A stretch of 64,000 nucleotides of DNA from Sphingobacterium endophyticum (GTDB lineage: Bacteria; Bacteroidota; Bacteroidia; Sphingobacteriales; Sphingobacteriaceae): positions 310,001 through 374,000 of the forward strand of contig NZ_SMMI01000003.1 of NCBI RefSeq assembly GCF_009733535.1. Direction: 5' to 3'. The position numbers and the translations under genes are program-made. Positions within the stretch are counted from its first letter, which is position 1. Every line of letters starts with the position of its first letter. Of the stretch, positions 1-8,559 are shown in pieces. A model generated the notes under the pieces. The model searched no databases, was not told where the DNA came from, and was given only the letters and a program-made list of their open reading frames with translations.

Positions 1-2178
1 ATATCCGTTGGTCATTGCCTTATCGGTATTCACATAATATAACTCACGTTTCAAGTTTTCATATACAATTACGTCAGTTTGGATAGCACCTAAGGTTTGA
101 GTAAATCCTAAACCAGAATACAATCCTTTACCCTTCATCATATCATACCAGTAATAATTCAAGTTATAATTATTAGAGACAGATGGTTTAAGGTTTTCAT
201 TACCAAAATATTGATTCATTTGATCCTCATTTTGTTTTAAAGGCTGAATCTGGAATAATGAAGGTAACTGATTTGATCTGTTATAAGAAAGGTTCAAAGA
301 TTTAGCTTTGCTGATATTATATCTAAGACGAGCTCTTGGATTATACGTTAAATAATCTCTACTCATAGAATTATCCGCAAGATTATTCCTTTGGAACATA
401 TCATCATGACGAATATTATTGGTCAAATTGAACTCTAATTTTTCAGCTTTATAATTAACAGAAAGATTAGCTGCATTACGTACAGTATTAAAATTAAAGT
501 CATTACTGAATTCAGAGTCAAACTCGGTATAATTACCCGCGGCATCCTTATTGAAGGCACTGTTAATGGAGTGAGCTTTTGAGTTGGTATATTCATAGCC
601 AACAGACATATTTACCTTTTTAGAAATCGGTTCAGTATATGTTGCTGCCGCCATAATGGAACTTGAATTATTTGAGTTATCCTTAAACTGATCAATTACA
701 TTTTCAGTTCCGGCTACCACATTATTTAATTTTGAGTTCAATAACATATCCCCCTGAGTCTTACCATTATTACCTGTAAATTTCAAATTGATTGATCTTC
801 CTTCTTTTGCAAATTTCCTAGTAAAGTTTGCATCGTAATTGAAATTATCATTTGAGGTATTAATTTTCTGACTACGTTCATCTTCAGTGATTAACTCACC
901 ATTCTTAAAACTATTTCCTTTTCTATACGTGTCATTTTCTCCATTCATTTTGGAAGCTGCCACTCTTAAAGTCAAGGTTGTTAGTGAGTCGATTGCAAAA
1001 TCATATTTAGTATTGAATCGATGTCCAGTACTTTTAGATACATCGCTATTATCAAACTCAGAATTAGAAATTCCGTCTGCTAATGGAGTTTGAGAAATTG
1101 TATTGGTATTAATTTCATTTTCTGCTTGACCATATTTGTAATTTAGGTTAAGCTTATGTTTCTTTTCTTTCCATGCATCCATAAAAGACACCCCTGCAGT
1201 GATTGCTCGAGGTTGCCCTCTATTGGTATTGCTAAGGAAGCTACCCCCACCAGAAATCATGATACCACCATCATCCAACATGGTTACATTATCATTGGCA
1301 ATACCGAATTTTTCAGCTTCTTGCCAACCTAGATCGGTTGTTCCATCATTGGATGTAATTCCAAATGCTGATATCTTTCTAGAACCATTAAATTTATTTA
1401 GGGCTACTTTACCAAGGTAATAACCAGAGTTATCATCCATACCGCCTCCGCCTTCGAGCTTACCGAACATACCATTTTTAGCATCTTCCTTAAGCTTGAC
1501 GTTAATTGTTTGAATGCGTTGCCCATCATCTACCCCAGTTCGTTCAGCGTCCTCAGATTTCTTCTCAAATACCTGAACTTTATCGACCATGTCGGAACGG
1601 ATATTTCGGGTAACCAAGGTAGGATCATCGCCAAAGAACTCTTCACCATCGACCAATACTTTTTCTACGGTCTTTCCTTGGGCCGTAATCTTACCACTAG
1701 CATCTACAGAAATACCAGGGAGAACTTTCAATAAATCTTCAACTTTAGCATTCTTTTCGGTGACAAAACTAGAAGCATCATATTCTACGGTATCCCCTTT
1801 TATGACAACGGGAATTTTACCGGTAATTAAAATTTCCTCAATTAGATTTGCAGAACTTTGTAATGCAAGTTCACCTAGATTTTTATCCCCAGATCCTTTG
1901 GCGATTTCTTGAAAATAATCTCCAAATTTTGGATAACTGACGATTAATAAATAATCAGAAGTATCGGGATTGTTAAGGGAGAATTTCCCATCTTGATTAG
2001 CTCTCGTAAAATTGACGAGAATTGAGTCTTTTGCTTGAAGTAGCATGACCGTTGCATTGCTGAGTTTGGACTTATCTGTCTCATCAACGACCGTACCCGT
2101 TAATTTAGTTTGGGCAAAAGTCGTCAGAGATGATAAACCCAATACCAGGCTTAAAATTACTTTGGTTAGTAGTTTCAT
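1..2178 (-). CDS. Outer membrane beta-barrel / TonB-receptor-like protein, C-terminus cut by window edge
   Basis: The frame stays open for 726 codons from an ATG at 2178 to the left edge, so the C-terminus lies outside the window. Residues 1-23 form a signal peptide ending TTFAQ. A carboxypeptidase-regulatory-like beta-sandwich follows (about 25-110, beginning KLTGTVVDE), then a plug-like region (about 115-215, containing KVLVDGEEFFGDDP), then aromatic, Asn-rich strands typical of an outer-membrane barrel. This is the layout of the Bacteroidetes outer-membrane beta-barrel family with a regulatory-like domain. The substrate cannot be told, and no SusD-type partner lies upstream. It is divergent from the M20 peptidase gene. 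Family is fairly sure, function is not. Confidence 0.85.
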   Translation of the reverse strand, partial: MKLLTKVILSLVLGLSSLTTFAQTKLTGTVVDETDKSKLSNATVMLLQAKDSILVNFTRANQDGKFSLNNPDTSDYLLIVSYPKFGDYFQEIAKGSGDKNLGELALQSSANLIEEILITGKIPVVIKGDTVEYDASSFVTEKNAKVEDLLKVLPGISVDASGKITAQGKTVEKVLVDGEEFFGDDPTLVTRNIRSDMVDKVQVFEKKSEDAERTGVDDGQRIQTINVKLKEDAKNGMFGKLEGGGGMDDNSGYYLGKVALNKFNGSRKISAFGITSNDGTTDLGWQEAEKFGIANDNVTMLDDGGIMISGGGSFLSNTNRGQPRAITAGVSFMDAWKEKKHKLNLNYKYGQAENEINTNTISQTPLADGISNSEFDNSDVSKSTGHRFNTKYDFAIDSLTTLTLRVAASKMNGENDTYRKGNSFKNGELITEDERSQKINTSNDNFNYDANFTRKFAKEGRSINLKFTGNNGKTQGDMLLNSKLNNVVAGTENVIDQFKDNSNNSSSIMAAATYTEPISKKVNMSVGYEYTNSKAHSINSAFNKDAAGNYTEFDSEFSNDFNFNTVRNAANLSVNYKAEKLEFNLTNNIRHDDMFQRNNLADNSMSRDYLTYNPRARLRYNISKAKSLNLSYNRSNQLPSLFQIQPLKQNEDQMNQYFGNENLKPSVSNNYNLNYYWYDMMKGKGLYSGLGFTQTLGAIQTDVIVYENLKRELYYVNTDKAMTNGY

Positions 2179-2371
2179 AAAAAAGTTAAAGTTACAATCT
2201 AAAAGGCATCGCTAAATTATCACTATTGTGAGAATTATTGAGAGAATAAAAAGTATTTAACAATCATTTAACACAAATCGAGATTTAGGGTACTCATTAT
2301 CTATCAAATTCTCTAATTCATTAGTCGTAGATTGATAAAAAAAGTTACAGCCCATGTAAAATTTATTTCAT

Positions 2372-2379
2372 TACCTTTG
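2372..2379 (+). promoter_or_regulatory. Putative -7 box of the M20 peptidase gene
   Basis: TACCTTTG matches the Bacteroidetes -7 consensus TAnnTTTG and lies 16 bases before the ATG. No TTG is found at the expected -33 spacing, so this is only a half match. Confidence 0.45.
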
Positions 2380-2395
2380 TAAAAACCCTTTTGAA

Positions 2396-3766
2396 ATGCA
2401 AAAAATCAAAGACTATGTAGAAGCAAATAAGGACCGCTTCTTAGAAGAATTATTTGAATTATTGCGCTTTCCGTCAGTAAGTGCTGACCCACAGTACAAG
2501 GAAGGCGTGCTAAATACCGCACAATTTGTAGCTCAAAAATTGAAAGATGCTGGTGCTGACAATGTTGAGATTTGTCCTACTGCTGGATATCCAATTGTAT
2601 ATGGCGAAAAAATCATTGACTCAAGCTTACCGACCGTATTAGTTTATGGCCATTATGATGTTCAGCCAGCAGACCCTATCGAACTATGGGAAACACCTCC
2701 ATTTGAACCGACCCTACGTGATGGTAAGATTTACGCACGTGGATCAGCTGATGATAAAGGTCAATTCTATATGCATGTGAAGGCCTTTGAATATATGATG
2801 AAAGAAAATGAATTGGCATGTAACGTTAAATTCATGATCGAAGGTGAAGAAGAAGTTGGCTCTGCGAACTTAGGGATATTTGTGAATGCAAATAAGGAAC
2901 GTTTGAAGGCTGATGTAATTGTTATTTCTGACACCTCGATGATCAGTCTAGAAAATCCTTCATTAGAAACAGGACTTCGTGGGCTATCCTATGTTGAAGT
3001 AGAAGTTACAGGACCAAACCGTGACTTACACTCGGGAGTTTATGGTGGAGCTGTTGCAAATCCGGCTACGATCCTATCGAAAATGATTGCTTCATTGCAT
3101 GATGAAAACAACCATATCACGATTCCAGGTTTTTACGATGATGTATTAGAACTTACGGAAGCAGAAAGAAAAGCTTTAAATGAGGCTCCATTTGATATCC
3201 AAGAATACGAAAAGGATTTAGGAGTAAACGAACTATGGGGCGAAAAAGGTTTCAGCACTATAGAACGTACAGGTATTCGTCCAACATTAGAGGTGAACGG
3301 TATTTGGGGCGGCTATATTGGAGAAGGAGCAAAAACCGTATTACCATCAAAAGCTTTTGCTAAGATTTCAATGCGTTTAGTTCCGAATCAAAATTCTGAG
3401 CGCATCACTAAATTATTCAAAGATCACTTTGAAAAAATTGCGCCAAAATCTGTTAAAGTTGAGGTAAAACCACACCATGGAGGAGAGCCAGTTGTCACAC
3501 CAACAGACAGTATAGCCTATAAAGCGGCAGAAAAAGCGCTTGAAGAGACATTCAATAAAAAACCTATTCCAACGAGAGGTGGTGGATCCATTCCAATCGT
3601 TGCTCTATTTGAGAAAGAATTAGGAATCAAGACGGTTCTATTAGGTTTTGGACTTGATTCAGATAACCTACACTCACCTAACGAAAAATATGGAGTAGAA
3701 AATTATCTAAAAGGAATTGAAACTATTCCTTTGTTCCATAAATTTTATGCGGAAATGAGTAAATAA
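2396..3766 (+). CDS. M20 family dipeptidase (zinc metallopeptidase)
   Basis: A 456-residue M20/M25/M40 metallopeptidase, probably cytosolic because there is no signal peptide, that would hydrolyse dipeptides or small peptides with a two-metal site. Visible motifs are the first metal His and catalytic Asp in GHYDVQ (H86, D88), the bridging Asp in RGSADDKG (D119/D120), the Glu cluster EGEEEVGS (about 150-156) and a late metal His in LHSPNEKYG. The central dimerisation or lid domain is present (LHSGVYGG, about 206-213). Length is normal for the dipeptidase branch (CNDP-like). It is a single gene followed by its own terminator. Exact substrate is unknown. Confidence 0.93.
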   Translation: MQKIKDYVEANKDRFLEELFELLRFPSVSADPQYKEGVLNTAQFVAQKLKDAGADNVEICPTAGYPIVYGEKIIDSSLPTVLVYGHYDVQPADPIELWETPPFEPTLRDGKIYARGSADDKGQFYMHVKAFEYMMKENELACNVKFMIEGEEEVGSANLGIFVNANKERLKADVIVISDTSMISLENPSLETGLRGLSYVEVEVTGPNRDLHSGVYGGAVANPATILSKMIASLHDENNHITIPGFYDDVLELTEAERKALNEAPFDIQEYEKDLGVNELWGEKGFSTIERTGIRPTLEVNGIWGGYIGEGAKTVLPSKAFAKISMRLVPNQNSERITKLFKDHFEKIAPKSVKVEVKPHHGGEPVVTPTDSIAYKAAEKALEETFNKKPIPTRGGGSIPIVALFEKELGIKTVLLGFGLDSDNLHSPNEKYGVENYLKGIETIPLFHKFYAEMSK

Positions 3767-3769
3767 AAT

Positions 3770-3797
3770 AAAAAGCTTCACGATTGTGAAGCTTTTT
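3770..3797 (+). terminator. Rho-independent terminator after the M20 gene
   Basis: Stem AAAAAGCTTCAC / GTGAAGCTTTTT with loop GATT, followed by a T-rich stretch. Confidence 0.85.
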
Positions 3798-3836
3798 CTA
3801 TTTTTACATCATAGTTAATTTTTTCGCAGGGGAAAT

Positions 3837-4571
3837 ATGTTGTTTTTAAAAAAGGTCCTTAGGATATTATATTTTGTTTCAGTTCTTTTTTTCTTTTCGT
3901 TAAGTTTTCCCGTATTATACTTCTTAAGTAAGCATCCAAAAAAATATTATTCACATATAGTTTGGTTTAGAAAATGGATCTCCATTCTGAGTCTACATTT
4001 GGTTGGAGTACGTTTTAAAATTAATTACGAAGTTCCAATTGATTGGACAAAACCATATATTATTTGTCCGAATCATACATCTATCTTGGATATAACAGCG
4101 TTGACCTACCTTTGTCCACAACAATTCTCTTTTATTGGAAAAGAAGAACTCTTAAAAAACCCGGTCACTCGAATTTTCTTTAAATCAATTGACATTTCAG
4201 TGAATAGGGAAAGCAGGATTTCGGCCTTCAAGGCATTTAAAAAAGCCACTGAACTATTGCAAGAAGGAAAGTCGATCGTAATCTTTCCAGAAGGGAAAAT
4301 AGATGATGAATTTCCCCCGATGCTGCATAAATTTAAGGCTGGAGCCTTTAAAATGGCAATAGAAAACAAAATTTCTATACTACCTGTAGTCATTCATAAT
4401 GCATATGAAATACTATGGGATGATGGGTCAAGATTTGGTTCAAAACCAGGGATAATTAAGATCTCGGTACTAAAACCCATACTGTTTGAGCCTACCTCAA
4501 ACCAAAAATATGATTCGATTGAGATGGAAGTTTATGAAAAAATGAACAAAGTTTGGAATAACAAATCCTAA
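3837..4571 (+). CDS. 1-acyl-sn-glycerol-3-phosphate acyltransferase family protein
   Basis: A 244-residue PlsC-type acyltransferase that would acylate lysophosphatidic acid or a related acceptor at the inner membrane. An N-terminal hydrophobic helix (about 8-32) is followed by the HX4D motif NHTSILD (H80, D85), a GKEEL block (about 101-105) and the PEG motif FPEGK (150-154). These are the catalytic and glycerol-phosphate-binding blocks of the family. Length fits PlsC. The gene stands alone between terminators. Bacteroidetes carry several paralogues, so this one may act on ornithine or glycine lipids instead; no symbol is assigned. Confidence 0.88.
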   Translation: MLFLKKVLRILYFVSVLFFFSLSFPVLYFLSKHPKKYYSHIVWFRKWISILSLHLVGVRFKINYEVPIDWTKPYIICPNHTSILDITALTYLCPQQFSFIGKEELLKNPVTRIFFKSIDISVNRESRISAFKAFKKATELLQEGKSIVIFPEGKIDDEFPPMLHKFKAGAFKMAIENKISILPVVIHNAYEILWDDGSRFGSKPGIIKISVLKPILFEPTSNQKYDSIEMEVYEKMNKVWNNKS

Positions 4572-4648
4572 ATCCACCTTACACATCAATTTAAAGCATT
4601 GATTTTCTGAAAGATAAACGTCTTAACAAAGAATTAAAGATTATTTCC

Positions 4649-4678
4649 TTGCATTAGTTAAATTAAATATTATTTTTG
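4649..4678 (+). promoter_or_regulatory. Bacteroidetes-type promoter of the small acidic protein gene
   Basis: TTG at 4649-4651 and TATTTTTG at 4671-4678 are separated by 19 bases, a full match to TTG-N19-TAnnTTTG. Transcription would start near 4684, about 24 bases before the ATG at 4708. Confidence 0.7.
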
Positions 4679-4707
4679 CGAAAACGTGAAACTTAATTAA
4701 AAGAGAT

Positions 4708-4929
4708 ATGTATTGGACACTTGAATTAGCTTCTCATTTAGAAGACGCTCCATGGCCAGCGACAAAAGACGAATTAATTGATTATGCAATTCGCTCAGGA
4801 GCACCAGTTGAAGTGATTGAGAATCTTCAGGCGTTGGAAGATGATGGTGAACCTTATGAAAACATTGAGGAAATTTGGCCTGATTATCCAACAAAAGATG
4901 ATTTCTTTTTCAACGAAGACGAATATTAA
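4708..4929 (+). CDS. Small conserved acidic protein (DUF2795-like)
   Basis: A 73-residue cytosolic protein with the MYWTLELASHLE start and a helix-turn region (SGAPVEVIENLQ) typical of DUF2795, then a strongly acidic, aromatic tail (DDFFFNEDEY). The family is common in Bacteroidetes and lacks an assigned biochemical role. It is a monocistronic gene with its own well-formed promoter and strong terminator, which suggests steady, independent expression. The minus-strand reading frame over the same bases is a shadow. Confidence 0.85.
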   Translation: MYWTLELASHLEDAPWPATKDELIDYAIRSGAPVEVIENLQALEDDGEPYENIEEIWPDYPTKDDFFFNEDEY

Positions 4930-4942
4930 AAATCGCTATAGG

Positions 4943-4970
4943 AAAGCGCCTTTATAAGAGGCGCTTTTTT
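4943..4970 (+). terminator. Rho-independent terminator after the small acidic protein gene
   Basis: Stem AAAGCGCCT / AGGCGCTTT with a 7-base loop and a run of T. Confidence 0.88.
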
Positions 4971-5085
4971 ATTTGAATGTATTTATAAGGACTTATATAT
5001 CCGTTCACATTTATGTAATTCTATGGTTAATCATCAAACAAATTAATCCTTTTGCTATTTTTAAGGTCAATAGTTCGATATTAAA

Positions 5086-5568
5086 ATGAACAGAATGAAA
5101 TACTATCTACTTTACTTTTTGTTAATGATAGCACCTATTGTCTCTTTTGCTCAATATGAACATGAGGATGATATTAGGCAGAATAATTCATCCAAAAGCA
5201 GGGATATTGCAACTGATTTTATTTATGATCTAAATAATTCTGAAATTCCTTTAGATGTTATTCTAAGTCAATGGGTAATCGTGGAAGAACCATCAGATGA
5301 GTTATATGATTATTTAGAAGTAAGTCTTGAAGAAATCAGACTAAACTTAAGCTACAAAAACATCGATCAGATAGAAATTAAGAACTATCATGAAATGCCT
5401 AAAAAGGAGATTCGGGACATTGATCCTGAAGGCTTAAACGTTAACAACATGTATTTCATTTACTATAAAAACAGGTTGGTTACTAGTGTTTATGTTGAGG
5501 GTGATAAGATTGGGTCATTTACATTAGTTTCGAAAGGAAATGAAATGGCTCATTTTGTACTTTATTAA
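5086..5568 (+). CDS. Secreted protein of unknown function
   Basis: A 160-residue protein with a clear signal peptide (about 1-22, hydrophobic core YYLLYFLLMIAPIV, ending SFAQ). The mature part is acidic and has no motif I recognise. It contains alternating polar and hydrophobic stretches such as IYDLNNSEIPLD and ends in a beta-rich segment (RLVTSVYVEGDKIGSF). No lipobox cysteine is present, so it is likely periplasmic. It stands alone just upstream of the trp regulatory region, with no sign of co-transcription. Coding confidence rests on length, the signal peptide and codon use like its neighbours. Confidence 0.75.
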   Translation: MNRMKYYLLYFLLMIAPIVSFAQYEHEDDIRQNNSSKSRDIATDFIYDLNNSEIPLDVILSQWVIVEEPSDELYDYLEVSLEEIRLNLSYKNIDQIEIKNYHEMPKKEIRDIDPEGLNVNNMYFIYYKNRLVTSVYVEGDKIGSFTLVSKGNEMAHFVLY

Positions 5569-5595
5569 CAAAAAATCATTTTTTCTAATGTTTTC

Positions 5596-5626
5596 TTGCA
5601 AATATCAAAAACATCTTTGATATTTG
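5596..5626 (+). promoter_or_regulatory. trp operon promoter with an overlapping 11-bp palindrome (candidate operator)
   Basis: TTG (5596-5598), 20 bases, then GATATTTG (5619-5626), which has one mismatch to TAnnTTTG. A perfect inverted repeat fills the same stretch: CAAATATCAAA (5599-5609), six bases AACATC, TTTGATATTTG (5616-5626). A protein bound to the dyad would cover the spacer and -7 box. It lacks a T-tract, so it is not a terminator for the upstream gene. Operator function is inferred. Confidence 0.55.
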
Positions 5627-5637
5627 TTAAACTAACA

Positions 5638-5685
5638 ATGACAACAATACAATTCAATACAGCTTGGTGGTGGCACAACAATTAA
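5638..5685 (+). CDS. trpL: trp operon leader peptide with three consecutive Trp codons
   Basis: A 15-residue frame, MTTIQFNTAWWWHNN, with three adjacent TGG codons at 5665-5673 and TAA at 5683-5685. It starts about 6 bases after the predicted transcription start and lies 50 bases upstream of a terminator hairpin before trpD. Consecutive Trp codons in a tiny ORF ahead of a terminator and trp genes are the hallmark of ribosome-mediated attenuation. When charged tRNA-Trp is scarce, the ribosome should stall in the 5'-half of the first hairpin. Confidence 0.88.
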   Translation: MTTIQFNTAWWWHNN

Positions 5686-5763
5686 TGTTGTGGCAGACAC
5701 CTATTGGTTGAATTCAAAGAACTAAATAATAGTGGGCTTGCCTTTTCGGCAAGCCTTTTTTAT
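5669..5763 (+). promoter_or_regulatory. trp attenuator: alternative RNA hairpins and terminator
   Basis: Three competing pairings can be drawn. Hairpin 1:2 pairs CACAACA (5674-5680) with TGTTGTG (5686-5692), extended by GGTG (5669-5672) with CACC (5698-5701). The antiterminator 2:3 pairs GGCAG (5692-5696) with TTGCC plus a G-U (5738-5742), and CAC/CTATT (5698-5705) with AATAGTG (5728-5734) with one bulge. Terminator 3:4 pairs GGCTTGCC (5735-5742) with GGCAAGCC (5748-5755), loop TTTTC, then T6. The antiterminator excludes both others. Pairings are by eye; energies were not computed. Confidence 0.82.
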
Positions 5764-5772
5764 TAAAAAATA

Positions 5773-6762
5773 ATGAAAGAAATATTAGCCCATCTATTCG
5801 AATATAAGTCCTTCAGCAGAAAAGAGGCTTATGATATATTGACAAATATTGCTACTGGCAAATATGATAGCCATCAAATTGCAGCCTTTATGACCATTTA
5901 TGGTATGCGGAGCATTAAAGTGGAGGAACTTGGAGGATTCCGAGATGCGATGTACGATTTATGTAATAAGGTTGACTTTTCTGGTTACGATTTAATTGAT
6001 ATGTGTGGGACTGGAGGTGATGGAAAAAACACATTCAATATTTCAACCATGGCTTCTTTTGTGGTTGCTGGGGCAGGTTATCACGTAGCAAAACATGGAA
6101 ATGTAGGTGTATCATCAGGATGCGGATCTTCTAATGTGATGGAATATTTAGGATATACATTTACGAATGATAAGGCTGTTTTGGAAAAACAATTGGAGAC
6201 TGCCAATATTTGCTTTCTTCATGCACCGTTATTTCATCCTGCGATGAAAACCGTAGCACCTATCCGAAAGGCACTTGCTGTAAAAACATTCTTCAATATG
6301 TTAGGTCCATTAACAAATCCGGCAAATCCAAAATTTCAATCTGTCGGAGTATTTAGCCTTGAACTTGCAAGATTATATGCCTATCTATACCAGAATACAG
6401 AGAAACAATATAGCATCATCCATGCACTAGACGGATATGATGAAATATCATTAACAGGTGATTTCAAGGTTATTAATAATCAAGGAGAAAATTACTATAC
6501 GGTTGAAGAATTAGGCTTTACAGAGGTTAATGCGGAAGATTTGACAGGAGGAGATTCGGTGGAACAGGCAGCAAAAACCTTCCGTCAGATTATTGAAGGT
6601 AATGGAACAGCTGTGCAAAACAATGTGTTGTTGACCAATGCTGCATTTGGCATAAAGACTTTCCATCCGGAAAAAAGTTTCGGCGACTGTTACTATGAAG
6701 CTGAAACTTCATTATTAGGCCACAAAGCTTTAGAGAGCTTTAAAAAGCTTGTCAATGCCTAA
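5773..6762 (+). CDS. trpD: Anthranilate phosphoribosyltransferase
   Basis: 329 residues. Transfers phosphoribosyl from PRPP to anthranilate, the second step of tryptophan synthesis. Glycosyltransferase family 3 motifs are intact: the PRPP loop GTGGDG (79-84), NIST (89-92), KHGN (107-110) and SSGCGSSN (about 114-121). It is full length for a stand-alone TrpD with no fused glutamine amidotransferase domain. First structural gene after the attenuator, starting 10 bases after the terminator T-run. The stop overlaps the start of trpF, implying translational coupling. Confidence 0.96.
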   Translation: MKEILAHLFEYKSFSRKEAYDILTNIATGKYDSHQIAAFMTIYGMRSIKVEELGGFRDAMYDLCNKVDFSGYDLIDMCGTGGDGKNTFNISTMASFVVAGAGYHVAKHGNVGVSSGCGSSNVMEYLGYTFTNDKAVLEKQLETANICFLHAPLFHPAMKTVAPIRKALAVKTFFNMLGPLTNPANPKFQSVGVFSLELARLYAYLYQNTEKQYSIIHALDGYDEISLTGDFKVINNQGENYYTVEELGFTEVNAEDLTGGDSVEQAAKTFRQIIEGNGTAVQNNVLLTNAAFGIKTFHPEKSFGDCYYEAETSLLGHKALESFKKLVNA

Positions 6763-7396
6763 GGATTTATTGATAAAGGTTTGCGGGATGAAGGAGCGAA
6801 ACAACATAATTCAGCTCTCAGAATTGTCAATTGATTATATTGGCCACATCTTTTATCCTAAATCACCACGCTATGTTAGAGGTTTAATTGACGTTGAACT
6901 CCCAGCAAGCATAAAAAAAACTGGGGTTTTTGTAAATGTCGACTTAAATGGAATTCTTGAACAGGTAAAAGAACATTCTTTACATACCGTTCAATTACAT
7001 GGCAATGAAAGCGCTGAACTTGCGGAATCCCTTAGGAATGTTGGGATAGAGGTTATCAAAGCATTTGGGGTTGACAGCAACTTTGACTGGCATCAACTTG
7101 ATGGGTATCTTAATCATGTCGATTATTTTCTTTTTGACAGCAAAAGTCCACAATATGGCGGAACAGGGGAAACATTCGATTGGCAAAAATTAAAAGAGTA
7201 CCCCTTTGACAAACCTTATTTTTTAAGTGGTGGACTATCATTAGAAAACCTTAATGAGGCGCTACAGTTTGAGGATGATAGATTAGTAGGCTTGGATTTA
7301 AATTCAAAATTTGAAATCGAGCTAGGATTAAAGAATATTGAAAAATTAAAATTAGCACTGAAAATTATACGAAATGAGCAAATATCAAGTAAATAG
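6755..7396 (+). CDS. trpF: Phosphoribosylanthranilate isomerase
   Basis: 213 residues from the ATG at 6755; an upstream in-frame TTG at 6749 is less likely. Isomerises phosphoribosylanthranilate in the tryptophan pathway, TIM-barrel fold. Motifs: KVCGMKE near the N-terminus with the catalytic Cys (C10), VQLHGNE, FDSK with the catalytic Asp, GGTGETFDW and FLSGGL for phosphate binding. It overlaps the trpD stop by 8 bases and trpB by 23. The usual trpC between trpD and trpF is absent here. Confidence 0.95.
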   Translation: MPKDLLIKVCGMKERNNIIQLSELSIDYIGHIFYPKSPRYVRGLIDVELPASIKKTGVFVNVDLNGILEQVKEHSLHTVQLHGNESAELAESLRNVGIEVIKAFGVDSNFDWHQLDGYLNHVDYFLFDSKSPQYGGTGETFDWQKLKEYPFDKPYFLSGGLSLENLNEALQFEDDRLVGLDLNSKFEIELGLKNIEKLKLALKIIRNEQISSK

Positions 7397-8558
7397 CAAA
7401 GGATATTACGGTCCTTTTGGAGGAGCTTACATTCCTGAAATGCTCTATCCCAATGTAGAGGAGCTGCAAAATCAATACTTGGAAATTATAGAAGATCCGA
7501 CCTTCAAGAAAGAATTTGAATCCTTATTACGTGATTATGTTGGCAGACCATCACCGTTATATCCTGCGCAAAGGCTTTCAGAAAAATACAATGCAAAAAT
7601 ATTCCTTAAAAGAGAGGACTTAAACCATACCGGCGCACATAAGATTAACAATACAATCGGTCAAATCTTGTTGGCAGAAAAACTTGGTAAAAAAAGGATC
7701 ATTGCAGAAACAGGTGCAGGTCAACATGGTGTAGCAACTGCGACAGTATGCGCATTAAAAGGATTGGAATGTGTTGTATATATGGGAGAGATTGATATTG
7801 AGAGGCAAGCCCCAAATGTTGCAAGAATGAAGATGATGGGTGCGAAGGTGGTTGCAGCTACTTCGGGAAGTAAAACCTTAAAAGATGCGACCAATGAGGC
7901 ATTGCGTGATTGGATTAATAATCCAGTAGACACCCATTATATCATCGGCTCTGTAGTTGGACCACATCCATATCCTGATATGGTTGCTCGGTTTCAATCA
8001 ATTATTTCAGAAGAAACCAAAAAGCAATTGTTAGAAAAAACGGGGAAACAAAACCCTGATATTGTAATGGCCTGCGTTGGTGGAGGATCAAATGCGGCGG
8101 GGATGTTTTATCATTTCTTGAATGAAGAAGATATACAATTAATTGCTGTTGAGGCTTCTGGCCATGGAGTTGATAGTGGAGAATCCGCGGCGACTACGGT
8201 TTTAGGTCATGAGGGAGTTCTTCATGGCAGCCGTTCCATCCTTATGCAGACAGAAGATGGACAGGTGATTGAGCCATATTCCATATCAGCAGGATTAGAC
8301 TATCCAGGAATTGGTCCACAACATGCTTGGCTTTTTAAATCGGGTAGAGGAACCTACGTTAGCGCAACGGATGATGAAGCTATGCAAGCTGGTCTTTTAC
8401 TGACGAAACTAGAAGGGATTATCCCGGCGATTGAAAGTTCGCATGCATTGGCTCATCTTGAAAAAATGAAGTTTAAAGGGAATGAGACAGTGGTTATTTG
8501 TCTTTCAGGACGAGGAGATAAGGATTTGGATATTTACATGAAATATTTCGGTTTTTAG
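7374..8558 (+). CDS. trpB: Tryptophan synthase beta chain
   Basis: 394 residues, normal for TrpB1. Condenses indole with serine using PLP, in complex with TrpA. Visible: [13 protein letters not shown] start, PLP lysine in HTGAHKINN (K90), [11 protein letters not shown], the phosphate-binding loop GGGSNA (about 231-236), and the C-terminal CLSGRGDKD. It overlaps trpF and is followed by trpA after a single spacer base, so all four genes are tightly coupled. Confidence 0.97.
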   Translation: MSKYQVNSKGYYGPFGGAYIPEMLYPNVEELQNQYLEIIEDPTFKKEFESLLRDYVGRPSPLYPAQRLSEKYNAKIFLKREDLNHTGAHKINNTIGQILLAEKLGKKRIIAETGAGQHGVATATVCALKGLECVVYMGEIDIERQAPNVARMKMMGAKVVAATSGSKTLKDATNEALRDWINNPVDTHYIIGSVVGPHPYPDMVARFQSIISEETKKQLLEKTGKQNPDIVMACVGGGSNAAGMFYHFLNEEDIQLIAVEASGHGVDSGESAATTVLGHEGVLHGSRSILMQTEDGQVIEPYSISAGLDYPGIGPQHAWLFKSGRGTYVSATDDEAMQAGLLLTKLEGIIPAIESSHALAHLEKMKFKGNETVVICLSGRGDKDLDIYMKYFGF

Positions 8559-8559
8559 T

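Noticed and set aside
5599..5626. Palindrome as terminator of the upstream secreted-protein gene
   Set aside because: No T-run follows on the plus strand, and it coincides with the trp promoter elements.
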